Below, piece by piece: positions 12,268 to 26,065 of a stretch of 64,000 nucleotides of DNA. Position 1 is the first letter of the stretch. The number at the start of each line of letters is the position of its first letter. The DNA is from Diogma glabrata. Taxonomy: Eukaryota; Arthropoda; Insecta; Diptera; Cylindrotomidae. The stretch is taken from assembly GCA_963693315.1 (NCBI GenBank), contig OY856187.1, positions 40,971,242 through 41,035,241 of the forward strand. Direction: 5' to 3'. The position numbers and the translations under genes are program-made. The notes beneath the pieces were generated by a model. It saw only the letters and a program-made list of their open reading frames with translations, made no database searches and was not told the DNA's origin.

Positions 12268-13737
12268 TATGGAGGGGCCAAAATCTCACAGCTCTGAGAT
12301 ATCAAGACTTCGGTCTGGGTAAACGTTTTTGATATAGTTTTCGGCAAAAAACTTTCACGAGGACATGGTTTTTAGTTTTGGGCAGCGATGTATGTCAAAC
12401 ATAACTCTTTGTTAAAGTACAAGTATTTTTTATCTCTGTTTAAAAATTTATTACAAAACCAACACGAAACATCAATACGTTGCCGGAAAATTATAATCAA
12501 AATTCCAAAAATATTGTTAAATTAAATAAAATCAAACTTTTTCAAAATTCCAAAAATAAACCAAAAATTAGAATGAAATCAAATATTTAAACTTTTTCTA
12601 AATTCCAATAATAATCCAAAATTCTTAAAAATTCAAACTTTTTCCAAAATTCTAAAAATATTGCAAAAATTATTACAAAATCAAAAATTGAAAATTTTTT
12701 CAAAATTCCAAAAATTATAATAAAATCAAAAATTAAAAATTTTTCAAAATTCTAAAAATATTTCAAAAATTCTTACAAAATCAAAAATTAAAACATTTTC
12801 TGAAATTCTAAAAATATTGCGAAAATTCTTACAAAATCAAAAATACAAACTTTTTCAAAATTCCAAAAATATTTCAAAAACTATAACAAATTCAAAAATT
12901 TCCATGTCCAATTTCATTTTCAATTACATTTACGTCATAAAAACAGCTTCATTTTTTTTGCCAAAAAATTGGCTAAAAAATAAATGAAATCATTTTTTGA
13001 CACACTTGACAACATTTTTTTGACGAACTTATAATGCCATAATTCTCAATAATAATAATGAAACCGAAGCAATTTCATTTCAAACAAACAATTTTATTTT
13101 TTTCCAAAAAATTGGGTAAAAAATAAATAAATTCTTTTGACACACTTGACAACATGTTTTTGACAAACTTATAATGCCATAATAGTCAATAATAATAATA
13201 AAATTTCATTTCAAACAAACAATTTTATTTTTTTCCAAAAAATTGGGAAAAAAATAAATAAAAATCTTTCTTTTGACACACTTGACAACATTTTTTTGAC
13301 AAACTTAGAATGCAGTAATCTAGTTTTTGATCTCACATACCAATCCCTACCATCAAGATTTCTCCAAATTTAATGTTCCTACTCGTAATCACTTAAAATA
13401 ACCGTTTTTTAAAGCGAAAAATATAAAAATTTGCTATTTTTGACACACAAAAAGATTTTTTTGACACACTTCCGGTACAGCTATCGAACACAGCGTCCTT
13501 TCGGACCTGTCCCTTGTGAATGCCTATTTTTAAAAAAAAAATTTGAAATCCCTCCAGCGGTTTTCCCTGCAGCGTAGGTAATGACGGCCGGCTGGCCTAC
13601 AGACAGACATACATTTTTTTTTGCTTTTTTAGAATCAGTAGGTCCTAAAACGTCGAGAAATGTCAAAAAAAGTGGGGATAAGAATTTCATTTAGAGCTCA
13701 TGAATGTAATACTTAGGTCTTTCAGACCGAAGTAATA
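12268..13737 (-). mobile_element. GTCY-family element, copy C (near full length)
   Basis: Reverse orientation relative to 33735-35327. It runs from atatggaggggc, through the palindromic cacagctctgagatatc, cttcggtctgg, gaaacatcaatacgttgccg, then a degenerate tandem array of ~55-bp units (12500-12910, words caaaattccaaaaat and aaatcaaaaat). Three ~120-bp units with gacacacttgacaac follow, then the tetranucleotide region gacggccggctggcctacag, and finally ggtctttcagaccgaagtaa. No ORF with coding character. See findings for the Helentron-like interpretation. Confidence 0.8.
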
Positions 13738-13753
13738 GCTCGTTTCAATAATA

Positions 13754-14020
13754 AAATATGAAAAGACTGAAATCTCAAGGCTTTGAGATATCCAAATTTC
13801 GGTCAGTGTTAAGAATTTTTAAATAGTTCTCGGAAATAGACTTTTATGAGGACGTTGTTTTAGTTTTGGATAGCGATGTATATTAGTTATAGAACTCTTT
13901 GTAAAAGTACAAATAATTTTTCTTTGTTTAGAGGGTTTAGTTAGTTTATTACAAAACTAACGAAACACAAATACGTTGCCGGCAAATTATAACAGATCAT
14001 AAATTAAAATAATTTAGTTG
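13754..14020 (-). mobile_element. GTCY-family element, copy D (one end only)
   Basis: A second, more diverged start of the same family follows copy C after about 17 bases (gactgaaatctcaaggctttg, tttcggtcagtgtt, gcgatgtatatta, acgttgccgg), then breaks off before the tandem arrays. A tandem or adjacent truncated insertion. Confidence 0.7.
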
Positions 14021-14023
14021 TTA

Positions 14024-14215
14024 GTCCTGATGCGCAGACAATTCTGTTAGGTTTATTTTTGAGGTATTGGTTTGGTTAAGTTTTGTTCTGTGGTCGAAAG
14101 GCAAGATCCTTGTAAGTCCTGACGCGCAGACAATTCGTTGATGTTTAGATTGTTTTTTTTGTGTATTTGTTGTAGAGTTGTTGTTCTGGGAGTGAAAGGC
14201 AGAATTCGTAAGTCC
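14024..14215. repeat. ~93-bp tandem duplication
   Basis: Two neighbouring units begin agtcctgatgcgcagacaatt (14024) and agtcctgacgcgcagacaatt (14116), and each ends with a gtcgaaaggcaagat- or agtgaaaggcagaat-like block. The following 14220-15000 is more GC-rich than its surroundings, non-coding and unclassified. Confidence 0.6.
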
Positions 14216-15025
14216 TTGCCACACCAGCGACATTTATGTTTAAGTTTTTTTAGTTTATTTTACAACCACAAAGGTAGAAAAGGTCTTTCAGACGTATTCC
14301 TAACAGGGCTCACGACCCCGCGTACTTTAGTTGGGTGGGAACTAGCTGCTTTGAGAAATTCGTGAGTGGTGTTTTGATATGGCTCGGATCTTGTTGACCT
14401 CTGATGGTTTACCATCTAGGTCATCCCACCATAATTATTTTACCACATTCACGGGTTCTTAATGAAGTCATGAGTCATGACCACCAAGTGTTACGCTTAA
14501 TTATTCTAACTGCCATGGTCTTCGAAAATTCTGTTCGTTATAGCGCAACCTGTAGGATGGTAGGAAGAGCGCAAACCATTGGGCGATAACAGGGAATCGA
14601 ATCGTTAGTCGTTCGGGCCGCTGCGACTGAAGTTCTCTATCCCAAAATGCACTTCTTTATCCTCCTCACTGGATTTTTCGGTGGTGTCTTTGTCTTGCCA
14701 GGGAGGAGAAAAATGCTAACCCTTGGCTTTCTGAGCCATAGTTAGACCACCTCTGTGGTCTGGTCGTCCTTTGATTTCATCGAAACGCTCTTCCAAAACT
14801 CCTTTTTTTTTGTTGATTAGTTACTTAGGTTAAACTTTTTTTTGCTTTTGGGTTTTGTGTTTTTTTTCCGCTTGATTATCTGCTGCTACCTATCCCAATG
14901 GTTATTTTCGTTTCCTCCGATAGTTTTCTTAAATTTGTTTTTGAATATATTTTATAATATTTTTTGTTGGTCATTTTTTTGTCTTTTTGTGTTTTTTTTT
15001 GTTCTAGGTAATTTTTGCTTGTCTG

Positions 15026-15090
15026 GCCCGCTTAGTTCAGTCGGTAGAGCCTGAGAATCTATCTCGGGATTTGAGTTCGAGCCCAGCTCC
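15026..15090 (+). repeat. tRNA-Lys-like sequence (SINE head or tRNA pseudogene)
   Basis: gcccgc is followed by an A box at 15033-15050 (tagttcagtcggtagagc) and a B box at 15073-15083 (gagttcgagcc), at tRNA spacing. The D-arm text resembles tRNA-Lys. It is not a working tRNA: the 3' acceptor strand does not pair with gcccgct, U33 is missing from the anticodon loop, and there is an extra base between arms. Internal Pol III promoter boxes followed by a non-tRNA body (to about 15190) suggest a SINE. Confidence 0.6.
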
Positions 15091-15199
15091 CATTTCATTT
15101 CTTAACTTTTCCTATGATTCTCAGGACGAATGCAGTCAGCCGAACTTCCTCCTTTCGTCCTGACCTGTAAAAGGCAAGATTTTAAATGTGGGTTGTACT

Positions 15200-16250
15200 T
15201 CCATTTTCCGTAATTATTTTCTATTCACTATTCAATCCGTTTGTGTAACAACACAAATGGTCAAACATTCCACTATACATCCAACACTTCCGATATTAAA
15301 TTGTTTGTTTGTTAATTTTCTATATTTTTTTCACCAAATTATGAAAAAATTGTATAGAATTAATAAATTAAAATAAAATTTATGCTGACCGAGAAACTTA
15401 CATTTTAGCTCGAGCGAAAAAAAATGTTTTAATTGTTTTTTTTTAATTAATTAGTTGGTGGTTGGCAGTGGAATTAATTAGTTTGAGTTTGAAGTGTTGG
15501 AACAAGTTGGTTGTATTTGAAGAGTTGGGTGAAGAGATTTGTAATGTGTTCGATATGTTAAATGATCAGTTACTTTTATCAACTTCTTTATTAAGTGATA
15601 TAATTCTAAAGCTAAATCTAATTAAAAGAAATTAAAAATTTAGTAGTGAAATACCTATAAAGAAGGAAATGAATTAAGAAAATTATTAACATTGTATTTA
15701 AGTACAACATGTATGAAAGTGTAATCAAATAAAGGCATTTTTAAATAAAGGAACAAAAATCTATCAGTTAACTTCGATTGTGTTTTAATCAAGAAAGTTA
15801 AACAGAAAGCCAGTTAATATCAGAACCGACTGTTAGATATTGTTCGGGATAATAAAGAAGATTGAGTTGTGAGATCTCTGTTTTGTGAGAGATTAATTTG
15901 GAGCAGAAAATACAGAAAAACCACTAGTAGACCATCCGCAAGGGACTACACAGTCAGGAAAGTTTACTTTCATTATATGACTTTGTTTGGTGTTTATATA
16001 TTTTTTTCTCTGTTAATTATGAGGTGCTAACATTATTTGAATTTAGGGAGAGTTGTGGCATTTTGGCTGATAACTCTTGAGAAACTGGGTGGTGAGTTTG
16101 TTTTTTTTTTGTATTTTAAAATTTCCTGTGTTGTGAGGTATGTCGCTAGAACCTTCACTCTATTGAGCTAGCGGTAGGGTGAATAGCGTGCGCGACCACC
16201 AGAAAAATCTTCTATAACAAACTCAGCAAATTACTCTAAAACCTCTCCTC
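15200..16250. other. AT-rich non-coding stretch
   Basis: No gene or repeat recognised. Short ORFs only. Confidence 0.4.
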
Positions 16251-16342
16251 TCCAGAAACAAACAACCTTTTGTTTACCAACCAATACCCGATGTTTTCTA
16301 AGAGTACTGCATAAAACTTCTCAGAAAACGCTTTCATTTTTC

Positions 16343-16673
16343 AGTCCCCGGGCTATCGCCAATTTAATTTGATGTTTACCACATATTTTATATATGGTGA
16401 GGCGCCGATCCTTGACGAGTCCGAAAATTTTTGTTCGTTATTTTGTTCCATTTTCCTCGATTTTTTATTCTGCCAGTTCCGAAAAATGCCGATTGCCAAG
16501 GATTTTGAAAATATGCTACCACAATTTTTTTTAATTGAGGGGGGGGGAATTTGTTTTAGAACACGAGGCCAACGTTGTTCGACAAAAATTTGTCTGCTAT
16601 TATCGAGTCCCACAATTGACATTTTGGCATGTTTGGGTTGTCGGTGAGACAAATTGACGATAGCCCAGGGACT
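16343..16673. mobile_element. 331-bp MITE with ~23-bp terminal inverted repeats
   Basis: The left end agtccccgggctatcgccaattt is matched, with two mismatches, by the reverse complement of the right end (aaattgacgatagcccagggact). The interior encodes overlapping ORFs on both strands (16369-16647 plus, 16353-16691 minus), an expected by-product of a near-symmetrical MITE rather than genes. No clear target duplication seen. Superfamily unknown. Confidence 0.7.
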
Positions 16674-16689
16674 ATTAAGTAAACGTTTC

Positions 16690-17010
16690 ATTTCAATAAT
16701 TACAACTCACACGAGCTCATATTTTCCAAACAACTGCTCCTATTGGTCCAGAAAACCGTTTCTTTTAGCATTTACGGTTCTTTTCACAGCGGTTCGTTCT
16801 TACAGCTTTTGTAAACAATGACATTTCATACAACACTACCCGATATTTTCCAACCCAACTGCTCCTTTAAGTCCAGGAAACTCCTTTGTTTAGAGTAACT
16901 ACTTCTATTCAATAATTACAACTTTTAAGAAAAAACGACATTTAATATGAAGCAGCCTGATATTTTGCAACCTAACTGTTCCAATTCAACGATTATCATT
17001 TCTTACATCT
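16690..17010. repeat. Degenerate ~135-bp tandem repeats
   Basis: Units marked by atattttccaaacaactgctcc (16721), atattttccaacccaactgctcc (16847) and atattttgcaacctaactgttcc (16960), each followed or preceded by caataattacaact. An earlier weak unit is interrupted by the MITE at 16343-16673. Confidence 0.55.
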
Positions 17011-17214
17011 TATCTTAAAATAACTGTTATTATATTGATTGGGGAATCAGCCAAAATTAATAAACTGATTGATAATCATTGTATGTGGTTGTAATTTTTG
17101 AAATATATTGACATAAAGTGAAATCTAATTAATCAAATCAAAAGAGAAAAATAAAATACGTCATATGCTCTTGATCGATCAATTCCACAGTAGAAGAAAT
17201 AAATTTGTTACGAC

Positions 17215-17467
17215 TAACATGTTTGTTTAGCACTTGTTTTAAACGCACGTTAATATTAATTTTAAAAAATAGAAGATTTAATTTTATTTTTATGATCACT
17301 CAATATATTTCGTCTTTTTAAGACATCCTCAGGAGTAAGTTGCTAACTCCTGAGGATGTCCTAAAAAGTCGAAATATATTGAGTGATCATAAAAATAAAT
17401 ATAAATCTTTTATTTTTTAAATCTTATATTAACGTGCGTATAAAACAAGTGCTAAACAAATATGTTA
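17215..17467. mobile_element. 253-bp palindrome with hammerhead-like motifs; probable truncated Penelope-like pair
   Basis: Two ~122-126-bp arms pair about the centre 17341 (position sums 34682) at roughly 90 percent identity, with a ~9-base loop. Each arm, read outward, has ctgagga, a short stem and gaaa. On the minus strand of the left arm these are at 17332-17326, stem 17324-17312 (gtctt/aagac, loop aaa) and 17311-17308. On the plus strand of the right arm ctgagga is at 17350-17356, but the stem has a mismatch. This is the core layout of hammerhead ribozymes known from the LTR-like ends of Penelope-like elements, and the same arrangement occurs in the larger palindrome at 30072-33129. Inference: two tiny head-to-head 3' ends. 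Confidence 0.55.
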
Positions 17468-18179
17468 TTCAACGAACTGCGCCAAGAGCCTACGGCAAAA
17501 ATTGTAAACTATATTGTTACGACCACATTTTGTCATATAGATCTTTTTCCCGAAAAAACTTGACATTTGTGATCAGCTGATTTGGATTTCGAAAACTTTA
17601 AAAAATTGTTATTTCTTGCAAATCAAGATTGTTTTGCGTTGTCTTTAAGTTGTTTTTTACTATATTTGGGTTATTATTATTTTTGCAGTAAATTTTAATA
17701 CATAATTACTGATTTCTAATTATCATTTGACAGATTCCATGCAGCAATACAACGATTTGAAGTTTAAACGATTTGAAGTTTAACTGTCTTAAATAAAGTT
17801 CAGTTGCGCTTGTAAATCTTTCTTTACTTTCAAACTAATGAAAATGACGGAAGTGAAACAACGAATAACAAAAAATGAAGAACATCATCGTATGGTGTCT
17901 GATGTTGAATAGAGAAAAACTTTTTAGATTAAATTTGTCTATAGACGTCATCAGTTTAAGCTTTCATTTGGATATAAAGAATACAAAAACATTCTTGGAT
18001 TTGGTTCGATCATACCCAATTAGATTATACTATGGATTTTTTCCTTTAATTTTATGATAAAAAATAACTTGAATTAAATGAATAAAAATTTTAAAATTAT
18101 GTTTTGTGGATGGTTTTTACAATTTTTGGTAATGTTATTTAGTGAAAATAAACAAAACTAAAAACGAAAACCTAATTTG

Positions 18180-18970
18180 TAAAAGTAATTAATTATTTTT
18201 GGTTCAACGATGTTTGTATTAAATATTCTACAGTCAGCTGGATAGTTTTTGTATTTGTTTGGTTATTCAGCAATCACTTGTTTATTTTTGGTGCAATGAT
18301 TTTTGTATTCATGTTCAACATTCACCTATTTATTTTTGGTGCAACAGTTTTTATGTTTGTATGGTTATTCAAAATTCAATTAGTTTTGGTACGACAGTAA
18401 TTCATTCATATGTGATATACAACTATTACTTTTTTATCGAACAGTTATTGGAACCACCGGATAGGGGCTTGATTGAGTTTGAGATGACATAAGTAACAAC
18501 AAAGGGTCGTATGATATTTTAATTTAGTTATCAACATAATTTTCGTTTTTTCTTGATTCATCTAAGTCCTATTGACAAACGAGTTAACATGAGATATCAC
18601 CTAACAACAATAGTTAGATATCACTAGCCAAGGTGATATATGAGTGGTGTTTATGGATGAACTCTATTCATTCATCGGTAGCATCCTCAATATTAGCTAT
18701 GAAGTATTTCTTGATGATGGCACGTTACTGCTTGCTCGAAGAGTCGAGCCCTTTAAACCTTTGTCTGGGCTTTAATCCTGTACTTATTTAGGAGGACAGT
18801 CCATCACATAATCAAGAATATGCCACTAACTGGATTATTGGCACCCACATTGCATTATTGCATTATCTCTTATTTTATTTTTATTTTATTTATCATATCA
18901 TGAATTATTGTCCTATGTTATGCTTTATAAGTAATAGGATTTATTGTTTAGTTATTCTTTCTTTAAAAAA
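18180..18970 (+). mobile_element. LINE 5' region / non-autonomous derivative
   Basis: 18200-18380 has three degenerate ~65-bp units (tttatttttggtgcaa). 18590-18760 contains agatatcactagccaaggtg and gatggcacgttactgcttgc. 18895-18970 matches the sequence just upstream of the Jockey-like ORF2 start near 8340-8400 (aggatttattgtttagtta). Parallel blocks occur at 960-1760 in plus orientation and at 49740-49960 in minus orientation. Bases 19130-19190 hold another inverted scrap (agggactaaagtacg, tgtcacaccca). No coding sequence remains. Confidence 0.55.
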
Positions 18971-19689
18971 AATATAAAAAAAACAGAGAATGTGCTTAAG
19001 ACCGCATGGCAGAAGTTAAAACTTCATTGGCAATCGCAATCAATTGATATCGTATTAGTAGTATTTGGATCGTATTAGTAGAATTAATGAGAAACAAGTC
19101 AGAACGATAAACCGCAATTGTCAAAATAGCTCTCATATGCCAATAGCAGGGACTAAAGTACGTGTGGTTGTCACACCCATAGGTCAACAAGTTGAAATTT
19201 TAAAAAATCTTTCTGGGGAAAGCTAAGCAAATTCTTTGGTTTTGATGCACATCGTTGCCATTTGCAAATCACTATCGGCTAAGGGCCACCATTTTAAATT
19301 ATTGTATTTATCATGATTGCCATCCATGTTTAATGATACATAAGCTATGCTTCTTTGTATAGAATTTATGCGATTTCCGTCTCGTAATTGTGAGCTTTAA
19401 ATCGATAAAATCGATTTTATCAAGTATCAAGTTACAAGTATTAAGTCTTCACTTAACTTTAGAAACATGTATTATATACAATTCCAAACCGACAACATAT
19501 TTAGTGAAGATGATAAAATTCCAATACATATAATTTTGATATACAAATGTAATTGTTTCAGCCTTCAGGTTATACTATCTTTCTTACGTTATTTTTAATT
19601 TCTTAAAAAAATTATGTTCTAAAAAAACATTGATCAAAGCAAACTACCGTTTAAAACGATAGTTAAATAAAAAGCAAATTAAGTGTACA

Positions 19690-20060
19690 CAACAACTTCC
19701 CAAATTTTCATGATGATTAATGTATTAATGCAAAAAGGATAAACAGCCATACATACTTTCAATTTTATATATATGCAATATTTATTTAGCAAGATGACTC
19801 GAATGCAAATTGCAAAAGATAGTAGCAATATAACTTAAAAAAACTGCGTTATAGATCAATTTTTTAAAATTCGTATAGAGAAATTTTTATTATTTTTATG
19901 AGTTCATAAATAAATAAAAAAATAATTTTAAAGGTATTTGATACATATTTAAAAAGAAACAATAAAAAAATATGTATCATACCAGGAGTTGATTTCAGTA
20001 CCTACAGCACATCAGTCGAGCACGATATCCACAACGCAATTTGAAACGTTAAAAAACGAT
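19690..20060 (-). repeat. Inverted partner of the repeat at 420-790
   Basis: Reverse-complement matches to 420-790: acaacttcccaaattttca, ttaatgcaaaaaggataaac and gcaatttgaaacgttaa. Non-coding. Confidence 0.5.
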
Positions 20061-20204
20061 AGATAGATTTTAATTTAAACTTTAATAAATTCTTTCATTT
20101 CAGAGCGTCACGGATCAGACTAACTTACTACCAACGGAAAAATCTGTGTGTGGTACGCCTAAAGAAGTTTTCACTTAAAAATAGAGATTTGGGTCCATTA
20201 ACAC

Positions 20205-23645
<3,441 letters not shown>

Positions 23646-23652
23646 GTTCACT

Positions 23653-23981
23653 TAAGGTGGCCCGTAAAAAATTTTTTATTTTTTGTACAGTACCCTCCCA
23701 TTTTGTGTCAATACCCATAAAAATATTATTTGCAAAATTTGAAATCAATTCTAAGGCGTGCCCCGGCCACTTAAAGTTGAGAGACTTTGTTCTGAACCTT
23801 AAAAAAAATAAATTTTAATTTTTGTTCTACACCCACCCATTCTTTAGGGGCACACTTTAGAATTGAACGATGGATTTCAAATTTTACAAATAATATTTTT
23901 ATGGGTATTGACACGAAATGGGGGGTGCCGCAAACTGTAAAATGAAAAAAAAAATTCTTGAGCAACTTAAGGGCCACCCTA
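23653..23981. mobile_element. 329-bp MITE, compact relative of the 20502-21740 element
   Basis: Ends taaggtggcccgt and acttaagggccacccta. The first half is the reverse complement of the 148-bp unit (acccataaaaatattatttg) and the second half is a direct unit (atatttttatgggtattgacac), so the whole is a loose palindrome. gttcac lies at 23646-23651 and again at 23982-23987, a possible 6-bp target duplication. Non-coding. Confidence 0.75.
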
Positions 23982-24220
23982 GTTCACATATATAAACAAT
24001 ATATTTTATCAAATTTGATAAAAATAAAACAAAATGAAAATTACTTTTGTAATCAAAGTAATCAATAGTCGTATTGTAGAAGTTTTTCTATTATTTAATT
24101 GTGTTAAGTGAAGAAACAAAGAATATAAGAGCATAAAGTATTACATGTTTTGAATACTCACCTGATTTTGTAGCCACAATTTAATATTTTATATTTTATA
24201 AATTTGTCCAGAAGCTTTAT

Positions 24221-24782
24221 AGACCGAGAACCCGCGACGGCCAGACCTTCGTTATTACAAAAGCTAAAATTTTCTCTGCGTATACCGCCTACTGAGGTAG
24301 GAACGATTAACGACATATGAAGTTTGGATCATGGTGGCTTTGGCAGGGAGCAGGTAACAAAGGAGCCTTCAAAGTTTCGTGAAAGTATAAAAGCTAATTT
24401 TTTTATATATTCTTCGGGATAGTATTAGAAGTCACGTCACCCATTGCCAGACACTTAATATCGTGGTAACCTCCTGCCAGACACCCTTAAATTTAAACAA
24501 ATTGATAATGTTTAAGGGTGTCTGGCAGGGGGTTACCACGAAAGTAAGTGTCTGGCAATGGGTGACGCGACTTCTAATACTATCCCGAAGAATATATAAA
24601 AAATTAGCTTTTATACTTTCACGAAACTTTGAAGGCCTCTTTGTTACCTGCTCCCTGCCAAAGCCACCATGATCCAAACTTCATATGTCGCTAATCGTTC
24701 CTACCTCAGTAAGGGGTACGCGCAGAGAAACTTTTAGCTTTTATAAAATAACGAAGGTCTGGCCGTAGCAGGCTCTTAGTCT
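24221..24782. mobile_element. 562-bp fold-back element, copy 1
   Basis: Two arms of about 265 bp (24221-24490 and 24510-24782) are reverse complements with few mismatches around a ~20-base centre. The terminus reads agaccgagaacccgcgacgg on the left and its complement on the right. Arm landmarks: ccagaccttcgttatt, tcatggtggctttggcaggg, tcgggatagtattagaagtc, tgccagacac. The entire element could fold as one RNA hairpin. ORFs at 24432-24677 and 24463-24672 are mirror shadows. A second copy is at 48748-49344 and one arm at 5035-5260. Confidence 0.85.
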
Positions 24783-25129
24783 TTTACTTTTTGTTGAATT
24801 CAGTCAATTACTTTGATAGGAAATAGTTATTTAAGTATTAAGGACAGCAAGAGTGCTTTACCGATTGAGGATATATATTTTGAGATTGAGACGAAGTCGA
24901 GATCTCTAATATATCCGAAATCGGATAAACTCTTAGTGCCCAAAATGCTTATTAAATTTTTTGCACGATCAATAAAAATTTTATTAAATTTTTTGTACGA
25001 TCAATAAAAATTCAATTAAAATTAATTAAATAATAAAATTCATTTTTAAGTTTGAATGTTTTAAAGAAAATTTCTTAAAATCTCATTTCAAAATAGTAAG
25101 CTCTGCGTTTCATCATAATTCTGTAAGTT

Positions 25130-25845
25130 TTTTGTTGCAAATAGTATATTACATTCCTAGCGCTGTAAGTAGCATTTTACATGCGAGTGAAAATATTGCG
25201 CGCGAGACGCGTAGCGGCGAGTGCAGTACCTTCACGAGCATGGAAAATGGTTTGCAGCTCTAGGTTTGTTATATACTTTTTCTACGACTTTGTTTTAATG
25301 CCCAAACGCATATAATTACTTGAAAAAATGAACTACTAATTATTAATTAAATGCAAATAGTTTAAAAATTGTGGTAGGCTTTGCATTATTCTGTAACAAA
25401 ATGAATTGAAATGTTTAATTTTTAAAAATCCAATTTTTCTTTAATTAAAAATTTTTCTTTTTATTACAAGTGTTCGGTAATATATACATATATGAATAGT
25501 ATATTACATATCTAGAGTTGTAAATAGCATTTTACATGCGAGGGAAAATTTTGCGCACGAGACGCGTAGCGTCGAGTGCAGTATCTTCACGAGCATGGAA
25601 AATGCTTTACAACTCGAGATTTGTTATATACTTTTCCTACGACTTTGTTTTAATGCCCAAACGCATATAATTACTTGAAAAAATGAACTACTAATTATAA
25701 ATTAAATGCAAATAGTTTGCAAATTGTGGTAGGCTTTGCATTATTCTGTGTCAAAATGAATTGAAATATTTAATTTTTAAAAATCAAATTTTTCTTTAAA
25801 TAAAAATGTTTCTTTTTATTAAAAGCGTGCGGTAATATATATATG
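25130..25845. repeat. ~353-bp tandem repeat, two units
   Basis: Units share catgcgag.gaaaat, cgcgagacgcgtagcg or cacgagacgcgtagcg, cttcacgagcatggaaaat, tttgttatatactttt and ggtaggctttgcattattctgt (first unit about 25140-25480, second about 25495-25840). The central CpG-rich segment stands out from the AT-rich background. Non-coding. Confidence 0.75.
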
Positions 25846-26065
25846 AAAATCCATTACCGCACGCTTTTTTTTACTTACCGCACGCTATTTGAAATAATCA
25901 ATTTACATGTCATGGATAGTGTGATGTTATTTATAATTTACTGTGATAGGAGTAGGAAAAATCCATTACCGCACGCTTTTTTTGCTTACCGCACACTTTT
26001 TGAAATAATCAATTTACATGTCATGGATAGTGTGATGTAATTTATAATTTACTGTGATAGGAGTA
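25824..26065. repeat. ~112-bp tandem repeat starting in a hairpin
   Basis: Two units beginning aaaatccattaccgcacgc (25846 and 25957) and containing aatttacatgtcatggatag. gcgtgcggtaat at 25824-25835 pairs exactly with attaccgcacgc at 25853-25864, forming a 12-bp hairpin that joins this repeat to the previous one. The 65-codon ORF 25843-26040 is a by-product. Confidence 0.75.

Noticed and set aside
14590..14650. Possible minus-strand tRNA-like sequence (gattcgattccc B-box-like word)
   Set aside because: No convincing A box or cloverleaf at the right spacing.
16353..16691. 112-codon minus-strand ORF and 92-codon plus-strand ORF
   Set aside because: They share the same MITE on opposite strands, include the TIRs, and show no domain.
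24432..24677. 81- and 69-codon ORFs inside the fold-back element
   Set aside because: They are mirror translations of the two palindrome arms, with a Cys-Gln-Thr motif from the tgccagaca repeat.
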